DNA of 64,000 nucleotides, taken from Flexivirga caeni (GTDB taxonomy: Bacteria; Actinomycetota; Actinomycetes; Actinomycetales; Dermatophilaceae). Below the pieces are notes generated by a model. It was given only the letters and a program-made list of their open reading frames with translations, was not told the DNA's origin and did no database searches. This document shows positions 7,482 to 15,718 of the stretch, piece after piece; positions within the stretch are counted from its first letter, which is position 1; every line of letters begins with the position of its first letter. The DNA lies in assembly GCF_003724155.1 (NCBI RefSeq), contig NZ_RJJQ01000020.1:1-64000 (forward strand). The letters are read 5' to 3'. Both the position numbers and the translations under genes were made by a program.

Positions 7482-8813
7482 ATGCGCACACTCACCACGG
7501 CAACCCCCATCGTGGAGGTCACCGGCGTGACCAAGTCCTTCCCCGGTGCCGCCGGGTCCGACCTGACCGTCCTGGACGACATCAACTTCACCCTGCGGGA
7601 GGGCGAGGTCGTCGCCCTGCTGGGCAAGTCGGGGTCGGGCAAGTCGACCCTGCTGCGGACCATCGCCGGGCTGATCGCCCCGACCACCGGGCAGGTGAGC
7701 TACCGCGGCACGCGGATCAACGGCGCCAACCCCGGCGTGGCCATGGTGTTTCAGTCGTTCGCGCTGATGCCGTGGCTGACGGTGCAGGACAACGTCGAGC
7801 TGGGGCTGCGGGCTCAGGGTGTGCCGCCGGCCGAGCGGCGCCAGCGGGCGCTGGAAGCGATCGACCTGATCGGGCTGGACGGCTTCGAATCGGCATACCC
7901 CAAGGAGCTGTCCGGCGGGATGCGCCAGCGGGTCGGTTTCGCCCGGGCGCTGGTGCTGCGGCCGGACGCCCTGCTCATGGACGAGCCGTTCAGCGCGCTG
8001 GACGTGCTGACCTCGGAGAACCTGCGCGGCGAGCTGATGGACCTCTGGGAGCGTCCGGACTTCCCGACGAAGGCGATCTGCGTCGTCACCCACAACATCG
8101 AAGAGGCCGTGCTACTCGCCGACCGCGTGCTGGTGCTCAGCTCCAACCCCGGCCGGATCAAGGGCGAGGTGCCGATCCACCTGCCGCGCCCCCGCGACCG
8201 CCGCAGCCCCACCTTCGAGGCCACCGTCGAGGAGCTCTACCGGCTGCTCACCGGCAAGGACACCGTCACCGAGGCGCGCAACACACCGACCGGGCCGTTG
8301 ACACACCCGCTGCCGACAGCCTCGGTCGGCGGTCTGGCCGGTCTGGTCGAGATCGTCTACGCCCACAACGGGCAGACCGACCTGCCCGACCTCGCCGACG
8401 AGCTGTCCTTCGAGGTGGACGACCTGCTGCCGCTGGTGGACGCCGCGACGATGCTCGGCTTCCTGGAGGTCGAGGGCGCCCAGGCGTTCCTGACCGACGT
8501 CGGCCGCGACTGGAACACCTCGGACATCCTGCGCAGCAAGGAGATCTTTGCGGTGCAGGCGAAGTCACGCGCTCCGCTGGTGCGCACCATCTGCAGTGCG
8601 CTGGAGAACAGCGACAACGGGTCGCTGCGCGACGACTTCTTCCGGGACCTGCTGCGGCGAGGTTTCTCGGTCGACGACACGGAGCGGCAGCTCGACATCG
8701 CGATCGACTGGGGCCGGTATGGCGAGCTCTTCGACTACGACGCCGACACCGGAGAGCTGATGCTGGGCGACGTGGCCGCTGCCGCGGCGGCACTGCTCGA
8801 CAGCGAGGCCTGA
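7482..8813 (+). CDS. ABC transporter ATP-binding protein with C-terminal AAA-associated domain
   Basis: A 443-residue ATPase partner of the upstream fused permease. The nucleotide-binding domain (about residues 8-255) shows Walker A GKSGSGKST, Q-loop FQSFALMPW, signature LSGGMRQR, Walker B LLMDEPFSALD and the switch His in VVTHNIEEA, most like NitT/TauT-type ATPases. The extra C-terminal 170 residues match the domain usually called AAA-associated C-terminal (PF09821 family by recollection), found on ATPases paired with duplicated permeases, and may regulate transport. The start has an ideal AGGAGGT ribosome site. It is the last gene of the operon; the next gene is convergent 8 bp away. Confidence 0.87.
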   Translation: MRTLTTATPIVEVTGVTKSFPGAAGSDLTVLDDINFTLREGEVVALLGKSGSGKSTLLRTIAGLIAPTTGQVSYRGTRINGANPGVAMVFQSFALMPWLTVQDNVELGLRAQGVPPAERRQRALEAIDLIGLDGFESAYPKELSGGMRQRVGFARALVLRPDALLMDEPFSALDVLTSENLRGELMDLWERPDFPTKAICVVTHNIEEAVLLADRVLVLSSNPGRIKGEVPIHLPRPRDRRSPTFEATVEELYRLLTGKDTVTEARNTPTGPLTHPLPTASVGGLAGLVEIVYAHNGQTDLPDLADELSFEVDDLLPLVDAATMLGFLEVEGAQAFLTDVGRDWNTSDILRSKEIFAVQAKSRAPLVRTICSALENSDNGSLRDDFFRDLLRRGFSVDDTERQLDIAIDWGRYGELFDYDADTGELMLGDVAAAAAALLDSEA

Positions 8814-8821
8814 GCGGCGGG

Positions 8822-10387
8822 TCAGGGGTTCTGCCCGTAGTCGACCACGGGCGAGCCGGCGATGACACGCTGCGCCTGCCGGTCCGGCACCAGCAGCACT
8901 GAGGTGGCGCCGGCGGGCACGGTGAGCGATCCGTGCCCGCTGGGCGCGACGCCGAGCGCCATACCCGACCCGGCGAAGATCACCGTCAGCCCCGCGCCGC
9001 TGACGGTGAGCTGTGAACCGGCGGTGACGGGTGCCCAGCCCGCGCGGTCCAGGGTGCCGGTCAGTTCCGGAAGCGAGACCGCCCAGGAGTTCAGGCCCCA
9101 CAGCGTCGTGCCGGATTGCAGCGGCGTGGTGGCCAGCGGTCGCGCGGGCAGCTTGCCTGCGTCGCCCAGCTCGGAGGCGGTGACGGTCGCCGAGACCGAG
9201 CCACCGACCACGGTCGACGCGAAGGGACGCTTGATCCCGACCACGCTCGGCCAGCCGAACGTGTTCAGCCGGCCATCGGAGTAGAGCGGCTGGTACTGCA
9301 CGGCGGCGTAGACCGACTGCACGGTCCAGCCCCCGCCGATATACATGGCGACGTGGCCGCCATGCTGGCCCACGCCATAGAAGATCAGGTCGCCCGGCTG
9401 CAGATCGCGGAGCGCCGGCACCGTCTGCATCTCGGGGTCGTGGAGCATGTGATTGGCCAGGTCACTCGCCGGTCGCTGATCGATCGAGTTGCCGACCTTG
9501 GTCAGGTCGAGCCCGCCGGCCCGGGCCACCTGCAGCTGCAAGCCTGAGCAGTCGTAACCCAGTGAGCTGCCGGAGTTGCCGGTGCCGCCCCACAGGTATT
9601 CGGCGCCGACCTGCGACTCGGCCCATGCGATCGACGCCTGCACGTGCTGGGCGCGGGTCGCCGCGCTGTCCGCCCGCAACGGGGCAACCCAGGTCGAGGA
9701 GTTGAACGGGTAGGGAATGTGCAGTTCTCGCCACAGCTGCGGCCCGAGCGTGGTGGTGTCGGCGTGCCGGTGCGCGTGCAGCCAGGAGTCCAGCACCGAT
9801 TGCGTGATCGGTCCCCAGACCGAACTGTTCGTCGTGTCGACCGTCATACCCAGCCTGCGCTGCATCATGTAGACCGCGGTGCCGTTGTATCCCCGGTGCT
9901 GCACGTTGCCAACGCCGTCGGAGGCCTGCGCCAGATAGGGGCCGGCATAGCCGGCGACCGGGCACCAGCGCTTGTCGGCGAGGACTGTCCCGGCACGCTG
10001 GAAGGTCTGCGCGTCGACGTCGCACCGGGCGATCCGCTTCGCGTCGCTGGTGGGCCAGCCGGATGACGGTTTCCAGGTCCGCTGGATGCCGAAGCGGATG
10101 ACCCAGGTGCCGTCGGCGCTGGACGCGACCGTGCCGTTCGCGTAGGCGCGGTAGGCGCCGAGCATGCCGGACTCGATGGCCGCCCGGAAGCCCGAGACCG
10201 GAGCGCCCAGCCCGGGCACCGTACTCGCCTTCGCCTCGATCGCGGCCTCCAGCTGGGCGATCGTGCTGGTGCGTGCGTCGGCGGGTGCTGCATCACCCAG
10301 CAGGAGGCCGGCCAAGAGGGCGCCGACGGCCCCTGCCGCAGGTATGGCGCGCGCGATGCGTCGCCTGCTGATCCTCGAATCCGTCAC
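8822..10387 (-). CDS. Secreted NlpC/P60 cell-wall hydrolase
   Basis: A 521-residue exported protein. The N-terminus SRRRIAR plus a hydrophobic stretch ending PADA looks like a Tat-type or Sec signal peptide. Around residues 160-210 is a peptidoglycan-binding-like helix set (AVYMMQRRLGM...GPITQSVLDSWL). An NlpC/P60 endopeptidase domain follows with catalytic Cys in GYDCSGL and His in QHGGHVAMY, expected to cut peptide stems of peptidoglycan. The last 120 residues are an Ala/Val/Thr-rich beta tail of unknown role. GTG 10387 is preferred because TAGTGC lies exactly 7 nt upstream (leaderless); GTG 10393 is an alternative. Confidence 0.85.
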   Translation of the reverse strand: MTDSRISRRRIARAIPAAGAVGALLAGLLLGDAAPADARTSTIAQLEAAIEAKASTVPGLGAPVSGFRAAIESGMLGAYRAYANGTVASSADGTWVIRFGIQRTWKPSSGWPTSDAKRIARCDVDAQTFQRAGTVLADKRWCPVAGYAGPYLAQASDGVGNVQHRGYNGTAVYMMQRRLGMTVDTTNSSVWGPITQSVLDSWLHAHRHADTTTLGPQLWRELHIPYPFNSSTWVAPLRADSAATRAQHVQASIAWAESQVGAEYLWGGTGNSGSSLGYDCSGLQLQVARAGGLDLTKVGNSIDQRPASDLANHMLHDPEMQTVPALRDLQPGDLIFYGVGQHGGHVAMYIGGGWTVQSVYAAVQYQPLYSDGRLNTFGWPSVVGIKRPFASTVVGGSVSATVTASELGDAGKLPARPLATTPLQSGTTLWGLNSWAVSLPELTGTLDRAGWAPVTAGSQLTVSGAGLTVIFAGSGMALGVAPSGHGSLTVPAGATSVLLVPDRQAQRVIAGSPVVDYGQNP

Positions 10388-10394
10388 GGGCACA

Positions 10395-10400
10395 GCACTA
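10395..10400 (-). promoter_or_regulatory. -10 box of leaderless promoter for the NlpC/P60 gene
   Basis: On the minus strand TAGTGC is followed by 7 nt and GTG 10387. No ribosome site is seen. Confidence 0.4.
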
Positions 10401-10452
10401 CCAGCGCAACTGCGAACTCACCTGCAGGTTTGCTGAGCGTTTGCCGGGCGGC

Positions 10453-10794
10453 TCAATACACGTAGACGCGGCGGCCGTTGACCAGTGCACCGGTCGAGAT
10501 CAGCATGTCCTGCGCCGGGATGGACACCCGGCAGCACCCATGCGACGCGGCGTAGGGCGGGACGCTCGTGTCACCGTGCACCGCGATGCCGCCGTCGAAG
10601 AAGTAGGGCCGGTAGAGCGACCAGGACGTCGGCCGCCGCTGCAGGTAGACGACGTTGGCGCCCCTGCTGCCGAACTGCGCCGTCGGCCGCGTCGCGGCGT
10701 CGGCGCTGCCCGCGCCCACGAGTCCGATCACTCCGGCGAGTCCGACGACTGCTGTGCCGCCGAGCATCTGCCGACGACCGATTCCAGATTCCAT
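10453..10794 (-). CDS. Internally shortened L,D-transpeptidase (YkuD-type), possibly decayed
   Basis: A 113-residue ORF that begins with a Tat-like signal (GRRQMLGG...ADA) and a peptidoglycan-binding fragment (GSRGANVVYLQRR), then jumps at about residue 56 straight into the C-terminal half of an L,D-transpeptidase: FFDGGIAVHG, SHGCCRVS and GRRVYVY, with catalytic His and Cys present. A normal protein of this kind has over 100 more residues between these parts, including the rest of the PG-binding domain and the first half of the YkuD fold. The deletion keeps the reading frame. It could be a pseudogene or a miniature enzyme. ATG 10794 is chosen over TTG 10806. Confidence 0.6.
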   Translation of the reverse strand: MESGIGRRQMLGGTAVVGLAGVIGLVGAGSADAATRPTAQFGSRGANVVYLQRRPTSWSLYRPYFFDGGIAVHGDTSVPPYAASHGCCRVSIPAQDMLISTGALVNGRRVYVY

Positions 10795-10958
10795 TACTGC
10801 CCCCAAGATCCCCCGGCCGTCGCGCGGACGGCTCAGTCGTTCCGGTGTCGCCGGTCGCGGGTGCGTGCCGGTTCACCGGGTATGACGCCCCACCCTCCCA
10901 AACGGTTGGGCAGGTGTCCAGAGTTGTTCCAGAAACCCGGCGTGCCGGCCTCGACACG

Positions 10959-10964
10959 TAGTCT
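10959..10964 (+). promoter_or_regulatory. -10 box of leaderless promoter for the 125-residue protein
   Basis: TAGTCT is followed by TGCGGTC and GTG 10972, a 7-nt spacing. Confidence 0.5.
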
Positions 10965-10971
10965 TGCGGTC

Positions 10972-11349
10972 GTGTCCGACATCGCCGCCGCGCTCGCCAA
11001 ATCGAAAGTCGCGTGGCTGCTGGTGCCACCTGACCTCACGGTCCCCTGCTGGTATGCCGGGGCCGGTGACACGGCATACATCGTGACCGGCGAAGGCGAA
11101 CAGCCCATCCCGACGCTGCCGGCGGAACTGCGGATCATCCTGCGTGACAAGGAGACCCGTGCTGCGATCGGTCCGCTGCCGGCGCGCGCGACACGGGTGC
11201 TGCCGGATTCGCCGGAGTGGGCGACGGCCACGGCAGCTCTGCTCGCGACCCGCCAGAACACTCCGGCCGGCGACCGCGCGGCGTTCTGGGCCGAGCACGG
11301 CGCCGTCTGGTCGGTGACCGTGGCCGAGGCGACCGCCGAAGCCGACTAA
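10972..11349 (+). CDS. Conserved hypothetical protein, 125 residues
   Basis: I do not recognise this protein with certainty. It begins SDIAAALAKSKVAWLLV and has alternating beta-like segments (DTAYIVTGEGEQ, LRIILRDKE), which could fit a flavin-type split-barrel fold, but no catalytic motif is evident. There is no signal peptide or membrane helix. The long open frame continues upstream to 10441, but the leaderless -10 TAGTCT places the start at GTG 10972. Its stop TAA forms part of the -10 box (TAACCT) of the next gene, so the two are tightly packed yet separately transcribed. Confidence 0.6.
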   Translation: MSDIAAALAKSKVAWLLVPPDLTVPCWYAGAGDTAYIVTGEGEQPIPTLPAELRIILRDKETRAAIGPLPARATRVLPDSPEWATATAALLATRQNTPAGDRAAFWAEHGAVWSVTVAEATAEAD

Positions 11350-11352
11350 CCT
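11347..11352 (+). promoter_or_regulatory. -10 box of leaderless promoter for the MgtE-N/CBS gene
   Basis: TAACCT, which includes the TAA stop of the previous gene, is 7 nt upstream of GTG 11360. Confidence 0.5.
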
Positions 11353-11359
11353 TTCGGAC

Positions 11360-12667
11360 GTGAGTAACCGAGTCTTCGTCGCGCGCATCGCCGGACTCAC
11401 CGTTCTCGACCCCCTCGGGGATCGCGTCGGCCGGGTCCGCGATGTCGTGATGACGTTCGGCGGCGCAGAACCCCGTGCCATCGGCCTGGTCATCGAGGTG
11501 CCCGGCAAGCGGCGGGTGTTCCTGCCGATGACCCGTGTCACCAGCGTCGACGCCGGCGCGGTCATCACCACCGGGCTGGTCAACATGCGGCGCTTCGAGC
11601 AGCGCACCGGTGAAACCCTCGTGCTGACAGAGCTTTTCGATCGCCAGGTGCAGGTGCACGATCACGGCGAGGAGTTCACCGGCCTGGTCGAGGACATCGC
11701 GATCGAGCAGAACCTGCGCCGGGACTGGGTGCTGGCCAAGGTGTTCGTCCGGCAGGTCGACGGCATCTCCTCGGCCTCCAAGGCGATGTCCCGCCTGACC
11801 CGGCGGCGCAGCGGCGCCACCCGCCTGGTCGACGCCCGCAATGTCACCGGCCTGCACGTGCAGGCCGACGCGCAGAGCGCCCAGCGACTGCTGGAGGAGT
11901 ATGACGACCTGCGCGTCGCCGACCTCGCGGAGGTCATCCACGACCTGACGCCCAAGCGGCGCGCCGAGGTCGCGGCCGCACTGGACGACAACAAGCTCGC
12001 CGATGTGCTCGAGGAACTGCCCGAGGACGACCAGATCGAGATCATCGCGGGGCTGGACACCGAACGCGCCGCCGACGTGCTCGAAGCGATGGAGCCGGAC
12101 GACGCGGCCGACCTCCTGTCGGACCTGCCGTCCGACCAGGCCGAGCAGCTGCTGCAGCTGATGGAGCCCGACGAGGCAGCACCGCTGCGCCGCCTGCTCA
12201 CCTATGACGAGAACACCGCCGGAGGTCTGATGACCACCGAACCCGTGGTGCTCGGTCCGGAGGCGACGATCGCCGAAGCGCTCGCCCTGGTGCGCCGTGA
12301 GGAACTCGCGCCGGCGCTGGCCTCCGCGGTGTTCGTCAGCCGGCCGCCGCTGGAGACGCCCACGGGCCGGTTCATCGGGCTGGTGCACACCCAGAAGCTG
12401 CTGCGCGAGCCGCCGCACACCGCGGTCGGCACGATCGTGGACAAGACCATCGAACCGGTCGGGGTGGACGCACCGCTCGGCGAAGTGACGCGGCTGCTGG
12501 CGACATACAACCTGGTGAGCCTGCCGGTGGTGGACGACGCCGGCCGGCTGCTCGGAGCGGTCACGGTCGACGACGTGCTCGACCACATCCTGCCCGAGGA
12601 CTGGCGCGAGGCCCGCCACGACGTACGCGCTTCCGATGCGCCCGCGACCGATGAGGAGGTCGTCTGA
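11360..12667 (+). CDS. PRC-barrel / MgtE N-domain / CBS-pair protein without the transport domain
   Basis: A 435-residue soluble protein. An N-terminal PRC-barrel-like segment (VFVARIAGLTVLDPLGDRVGRV) is followed by an acidic helical MgtE N-domain (about 165-275, with repeats such as LEELPEDDQIEIIAGLD and MEPDDAADLLSDLP) and a CBS pair (about 285-420). MgtE magnesium channels have these plus five membrane helices, which are absent here, so this is a regulatory or sensor relative like M. tuberculosis Rv1232c. It overlaps the next gene, a DUF1003 membrane protein, by one base (TGATG), suggesting the two act together, perhaps in Mg2+ homeostasis. Confidence 0.85.
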   Translation: MSNRVFVARIAGLTVLDPLGDRVGRVRDVVMTFGGAEPRAIGLVIEVPGKRRVFLPMTRVTSVDAGAVITTGLVNMRRFEQRTGETLVLTELFDRQVQVHDHGEEFTGLVEDIAIEQNLRRDWVLAKVFVRQVDGISSASKAMSRLTRRRSGATRLVDARNVTGLHVQADAQSAQRLLEEYDDLRVADLAEVIHDLTPKRRAEVAAALDDNKLADVLEELPEDDQIEIIAGLDTERAADVLEAMEPDDAADLLSDLPSDQAEQLLQLMEPDEAAPLRRLLTYDENTAGGLMTTEPVVLGPEATIAEALALVRREELAPALASAVFVSRPPLETPTGRFIGLVHTQKLLREPPHTAVGTIVDKTIEPVGVDAPLGEVTRLLATYNLVSLPVVDDAGRLLGAVTVDDVLDHILPEDWREARHDVRASDAPATDEEVV

Positions 12668-13221
12668 TGGCAGACGACGAGCGCCGCGACCGACGGCGCC
12701 GTCCGGAGTCCGCGCGCCTGGACCAGCCACGCGAGGCAGGGCGCCGCTGGCTGCCCCGCGCCCCGATGGACTCCGACCGGTTCGGCAGCTTCGCCGAGGA
12801 CTTCGCGCGCTTCATGGGCACCGCGCAGTTCCTGGTGTGGATGACAGTCTTCGTGATCGTCTGGATCATCTTCAACCTGGTCGGGCTGTTCGGGCTGAAA
12901 TGGGACCCCTACCCGTTCATCCTGCTGAACCTCTTCTTCTCCACCCAGGCGTCGTATGCCGCCCCGCTGATCCTGCTCGCGCAGAACCGCCAGGACGACC
13001 GTGACCGCGTCACGCTCGAGGCGGACCGGGCCCGGGACGAACGCAACCTGGCCGACACCGAGTTCCTGACGCGTGAGGTGGCATCGCTGCGCCTGGCCAT
13101 GCGGGACACGGCGACCCGCGACTTCGTGCGGTCGGAGCTGCGGTCGCTGCTGGACGAGATGGAGGACCGGGGCTACCTGCGTCATACCGAACCGGAGGAC
13201 GCCGACGAGGCGTCCGCGTAG
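12667..13221 (+). CDS. DUF1003 membrane protein
   Basis: A 184-residue protein with a charged N-terminus, two adjacent membrane helices (about residues 55-77 and 83-108) and a long charged helical tail (RQDDRDRVTLEADRARDERN), the standard form of the DUF1003 family. Its ATG overlaps the stop of the MgtE-N/CBS gene, so it is translationally coupled. The same pair occurs in M. tuberculosis (Rv1232c-Rv1231c). Molecular function is unknown. Confidence 0.85.
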   Translation: MADDERRDRRRRPESARLDQPREAGRRWLPRAPMDSDRFGSFAEDFARFMGTAQFLVWMTVFVIVWIIFNLVGLFGLKWDPYPFILLNLFFSTQASYAAPLILLAQNRQDDRDRVTLEADRARDERNLADTEFLTREVASLRLAMRDTATRDFVRSELRSLLDEMEDRGYLRHTEPEDADEASA

Positions 13222-13257
13222 CGGCCGACCGCCCAGGGCGTGGCGTGCGCCACCTCT

Positions 13258-13263
13258 TACGAT
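13258..13263 (+). promoter_or_regulatory. -10 box of leaderless promoter for mrp
   Basis: TACGAT followed by 6 nt and ATG 13270. Confidence 0.45.
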
Positions 13264-13269
13264 GGGAGC

Positions 13270-14403
13270 ATGCCCACCCCTTCGCTGGACGCCATTCGTG
13301 CTGCACTCGCCGAAGTGCAGGATCCGGAGATCCACCGGCCGATCACCGAGCTGAACATGGTCGAGTCGGTGGATGTCACCGACGACGGCGCCGTCACCGT
13401 GACCGTGCTGCTGACGATCGCCGGCTGCCCGATGAAGACCCGCCTGCAGACCGACGTCACCGCGGCGGTCGGCAAGGTCGCCGATGTCACGGCCGTCGAG
13501 GTCCGGCTGGGCGTGATGTCCGACGAGCAGCGGACCGCGCTGCGCGACCAGTTGCGCGGCGGGCAGGCGGAGAAGGACATTCCCTTCGCCAAGCCGGGCT
13601 CGCTGACGCGCGTGTATGCCGTGGCATCCGGCAAGGGCGGTGTCGGCAAGTCGTCCGTGACGGTCAATCTTGCTGCGGCGCTTGCGGATTCGGGCTTGCG
13701 GGTCGGCGTTGTGGACGCAGACATCTATGGCTTCTCGGTGCCGCGGATGCTGGGTGTCGAGCACCGGCCGACGCAGGTCGAGGACATGATCCTGCCGCCG
13801 GAGAGCCACGACGTGAAGGTCATCTCGATCGGCATGTTCGTGCCTGGCAACCAGCCGGTCGTATGGCGCGGCCCGATGCTGCACCGGGCGCTGCAGCAGT
13901 TCCTGGCCGACGTCTTCTGGGGCGACCTCGATGTCCTGCTGCTCGACCTGCCGCCGGGCACCGGTGACATCGCGATCTCCGTCGCACAGCTCGTGCCGGG
14001 CGCCGAGATCCTGGTGGTGACCACACCGCAGCAGGCGGCCGCCGAGGTCGCCGAACGCGCCGGCGCAATCGCGCTGCAGACCAAGCAGCGCGTCGCCGGG
14101 GTCATCGAGAACATGTCCTGGCTGGAACTGCCGGACGGCGCCCGCCAGGAGATCTTCGGCAGCGGCGGCGGCCGGCAGGTCGCCGACTCGCTCACCCGGT
14201 CGATCGGCGCACCCGTCGAGTTGCTGGGTCAGATCCCGCTCGACGTGACGCTGCGCGAGGGTGCCGACTCCGGCACCCCTGTCGTCCTCGGCGCCCCCGA
14301 CTCCCCCGCTGCGGTCGCCCTGCGCGGCATCGCCAAGGCTCTCGGCACCCGCTCCCGCGGACTGGCCGGCCGGTCTCTCGGCCTCACCCCCACCGGCCGC
14401 TGA
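13270..14403 (+). CDS. mrp: Mrp/ApbC-type Fe-S cluster carrier ATPase
   Basis: A 377-residue cytoplasmic protein. Residues 1-95 form the DUF59/MIP18 domain (VQDPEIHRPITELNMV, with Cys in AGCPMKTRLQ). Residues 110 onward are a deviant-Walker P-loop ATPase: SGKGGVGKSS, then DADIYGFSVPRMLG and LLLDLPPGTGDI. Mrp proteins bind and transfer [4Fe-4S] clusters to apo-enzymes in an ATP-dependent way. The usual C-terminal CxxC cluster motif is not obvious; 'VIENMSWLELPDG' stands where many homologues have 'ENMS.F.CP.C'. This cysteine-poor form is seen in other actinobacteria. ATG 13270 fits the TACGAT leaderless box. Confidence 0.88.
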   Translation: MPTPSLDAIRAALAEVQDPEIHRPITELNMVESVDVTDDGAVTVTVLLTIAGCPMKTRLQTDVTAAVGKVADVTAVEVRLGVMSDEQRTALRDQLRGGQAEKDIPFAKPGSLTRVYAVASGKGGVGKSSVTVNLAAALADSGLRVGVVDADIYGFSVPRMLGVEHRPTQVEDMILPPESHDVKVISIGMFVPGNQPVVWRGPMLHRALQQFLADVFWGDLDVLLLDLPPGTGDIAISVAQLVPGAEILVVTTPQQAAAEVAERAGAIALQTKQRVAGVIENMSWLELPDGARQEIFGSGGGRQVADSLTRSIGAPVELLGQIPLDVTLREGADSGTPVVLGAPDSPAAVALRGIAKALGTRSRGLAGRSLGLTPTGR

Positions 14404-14443
14404 ATCGGGCGGGGTCCGTCCCGCTCGCCCCGGCGCGGTTTCC

Positions 14444-14601
14444 GTCCCTAACTCGCGACCGTCGCGCCTCCGGGACGCCCGCGGCCCGGATTCCCGTCCC
14501 TAACTCGCGACCGTCGAGACTTCGGGACACCCGCGGCCCAGGTTTCCCGTCCGCTCCCGCCGCCCCCGGCGTAAACCTCGACCGTCGAGGCTGCGTACGC
14601 C
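14444..14601. repeat. Palindromic repeat array (CGACCGTCG core), three units between convergent genes
   Basis: Three units lie at 14444-14476, 14496-14528 and 14568-14601. Each has the core CGACCGTCG (starting 14456, 14508, 14579). The first two are enclosed by GTCCC...GGGAC, the third by GGCGTA...TACGCC, so each can fold into a hairpin. They sit between the convergent ends of mrp and tatB. Similar arrays occur at 24895-25025 and 37171-37255. Confidence 0.75.
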
Positions 14602-14618
14602 ACACGGGCCTGCGGAGC

Positions 14619-14999
14619 CTAGGTCGCTTCCCAGTCGAACGGGGTGGCGCGGTCGGGGTCAAATTTGTGCGGGTCGTATGCCGGGTAGCTGAGCTGTGGC
14701 TGGCCGCCGTCGATGACCTCCCCAGGCTCGGCGTCCGGGGTGGGTTCGGGGTCGAACAACGCCTCGCGCACGATCTTGCGCGGGTCGTACTGCCGCGGGT
14801 CGTAGGCGCGCCAGTTGATGTCCTGGAACTCCGGACCCATCTGCTCCTTCAGTTGCGACTTGGCGCCGTCGGCCATGTCTCGGACCTGCCGGACGTAGGT
14901 GCGCAACTTCATGACATATTCGGGCAGCCGCTCCGGCCCGATCAGGGCGGCGGCGAGCGCCAGGAGAATCAGGATCTCCCAGCCGTTGATGCCGAACAT
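14619..14999 (-). CDS. tatB: Sec-independent (Tat) translocase subunit TatB
   Basis: A 126-residue protein starting MFGINGWEILILLALAAALIG: a single N-terminal membrane helix, the conserved GPERLPE hinge, then an amphipathic helix and a charged tail, as in TatA/TatB (MttA/Hcf106) proteins. With TatC it forms the twin-arginine receptor for folded exported proteins. The C-terminal tail contains repeated YDP motifs (AYDPRQYDPRK, YDPHKFDPD). It follows rseA on the same strand, as in the mycobacterial sigE-rseA-htrA-tatB order, with only 107 bp between and no htrA. Confidence 0.88.
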   Translation of the reverse strand: MFGINGWEILILLALAAALIGPERLPEYVMKLRTYVRQVRDMADGAKSQLKEQMGPEFQDINWRAYDPRQYDPRKIVREALFDPEPTPDAEPGEVIDGGQPQLSYPAYDPHKFDPDRATPFDWEAT

Positions 15000-15106
15000 G
15001 CCGCGTCGTTACCTTTCGTGCTGAAGACGTGGGCCGCCTGATTGTCGCACCCGGCCGGGCAGGCGCGATCAGCGGTCGGCAGATCGGCGGACCGGACCGA
15101 GCCGGA

Positions 15107-15718
15107 TCAGGGAGTGCGACCGGCCAGCTGCACGAACGTCGGCTCCATGATGCCCTGGGCGCCGCCCGCCGTCTCGGGCTGGACGCTGTCGGTGACCACC
15201 GGCGACGACACATTGCGCACGAGCGCCGCTCCCCGGCCGGGAGCCTGCCCGGCGGGGCTCTGCGGGCCTTGCACGGCGCCCGACGCCGTGGACGCGACGA
15301 GCGCGACACCGACGCACCCGGCGACGGCGAACAGCGCACACGCCATCGACTTGCGCGCGGACTGATATTGCGGCGGCGCACTGGACGTCACGACCGCCGG
15401 CGCCGGACGCGCGGCAACCCGCCCCGATGCCGCCGCGCCGCCCATCGGAGCGCCCGGCTGCGAGGACGCGAGCGACAGCAACCCGGCCATCAGCTGCTCG
15501 TGCCCGCCTCGGTCGAAGCTGACCGAGCGCAGTTGCTCGATGATCGCGCGCTCCTGCTGCACCGCGAACCGGCAGTGCTCGCACACCATCAGGTGTATGT
15601 CGGCGCGGTACTCCTCGGCCGGGGACAGCATGCCGTCGACATAGTCGGCGACGTGGTCACCCAGGTGCGCCTGCACCTGCTCGGCGCGCAACGACGAGTC
15701 CCGCGAGAAGATGGTCAC
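15107..15718 (-). CDS. rseA: Anti-sigma factor, zinc-finger type (RseA-like) for SigE
   Basis: A 203-residue protein whose start GTG overlaps the sigE stop (GTGA), implying coupled synthesis with its sigma factor. Residues 42-49 have the anti-sigma zinc motif H42-x3-C46-x2-C49, which in ZAS-family proteins clamps ECF sigma factors and can be redox sensitive. A hydrophobic stretch at about 118-142 could be a membrane helix, with an extracytoplasmic Gln/Pro-rich tail. In M. tuberculosis RseA restrains SigE and is degraded after phosphorylation. No serine protease gene (htrA) follows here. Confidence 0.85.
   Translation of the reverse strand: MTIFSRDSSLRAEQVQAHLGDHVADYVDGMLSPAEEYRADIHLMVCEHCRFAVQQERAIIEQLRSVSFDRGGHEQLMAGLLSLASSQPGAPMGGAAASGRVAARPAPAVVTSSAPPQYQSARKSMACALFAVAGCVGVALVASTASGAVQGPQSPAGQAPGRGAALVRNVSSPVVTDSVQPETAGGAQGIMEPTFVQLAGRTP

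Noticed and set aside
11135-12730. A 531-residue minus-strand open frame opposite the MgtE-N/CBS gene
   Set aside because: It is a complement shadow with His/Gln/Val-rich composition; the plus-strand gene has clear domains and a promoter.
15000-15106. A possible htrA remnant between rseA and tatB
   Set aside because: The gap is only 107 bp and no frame shows trypsin-like or PDZ sequence.
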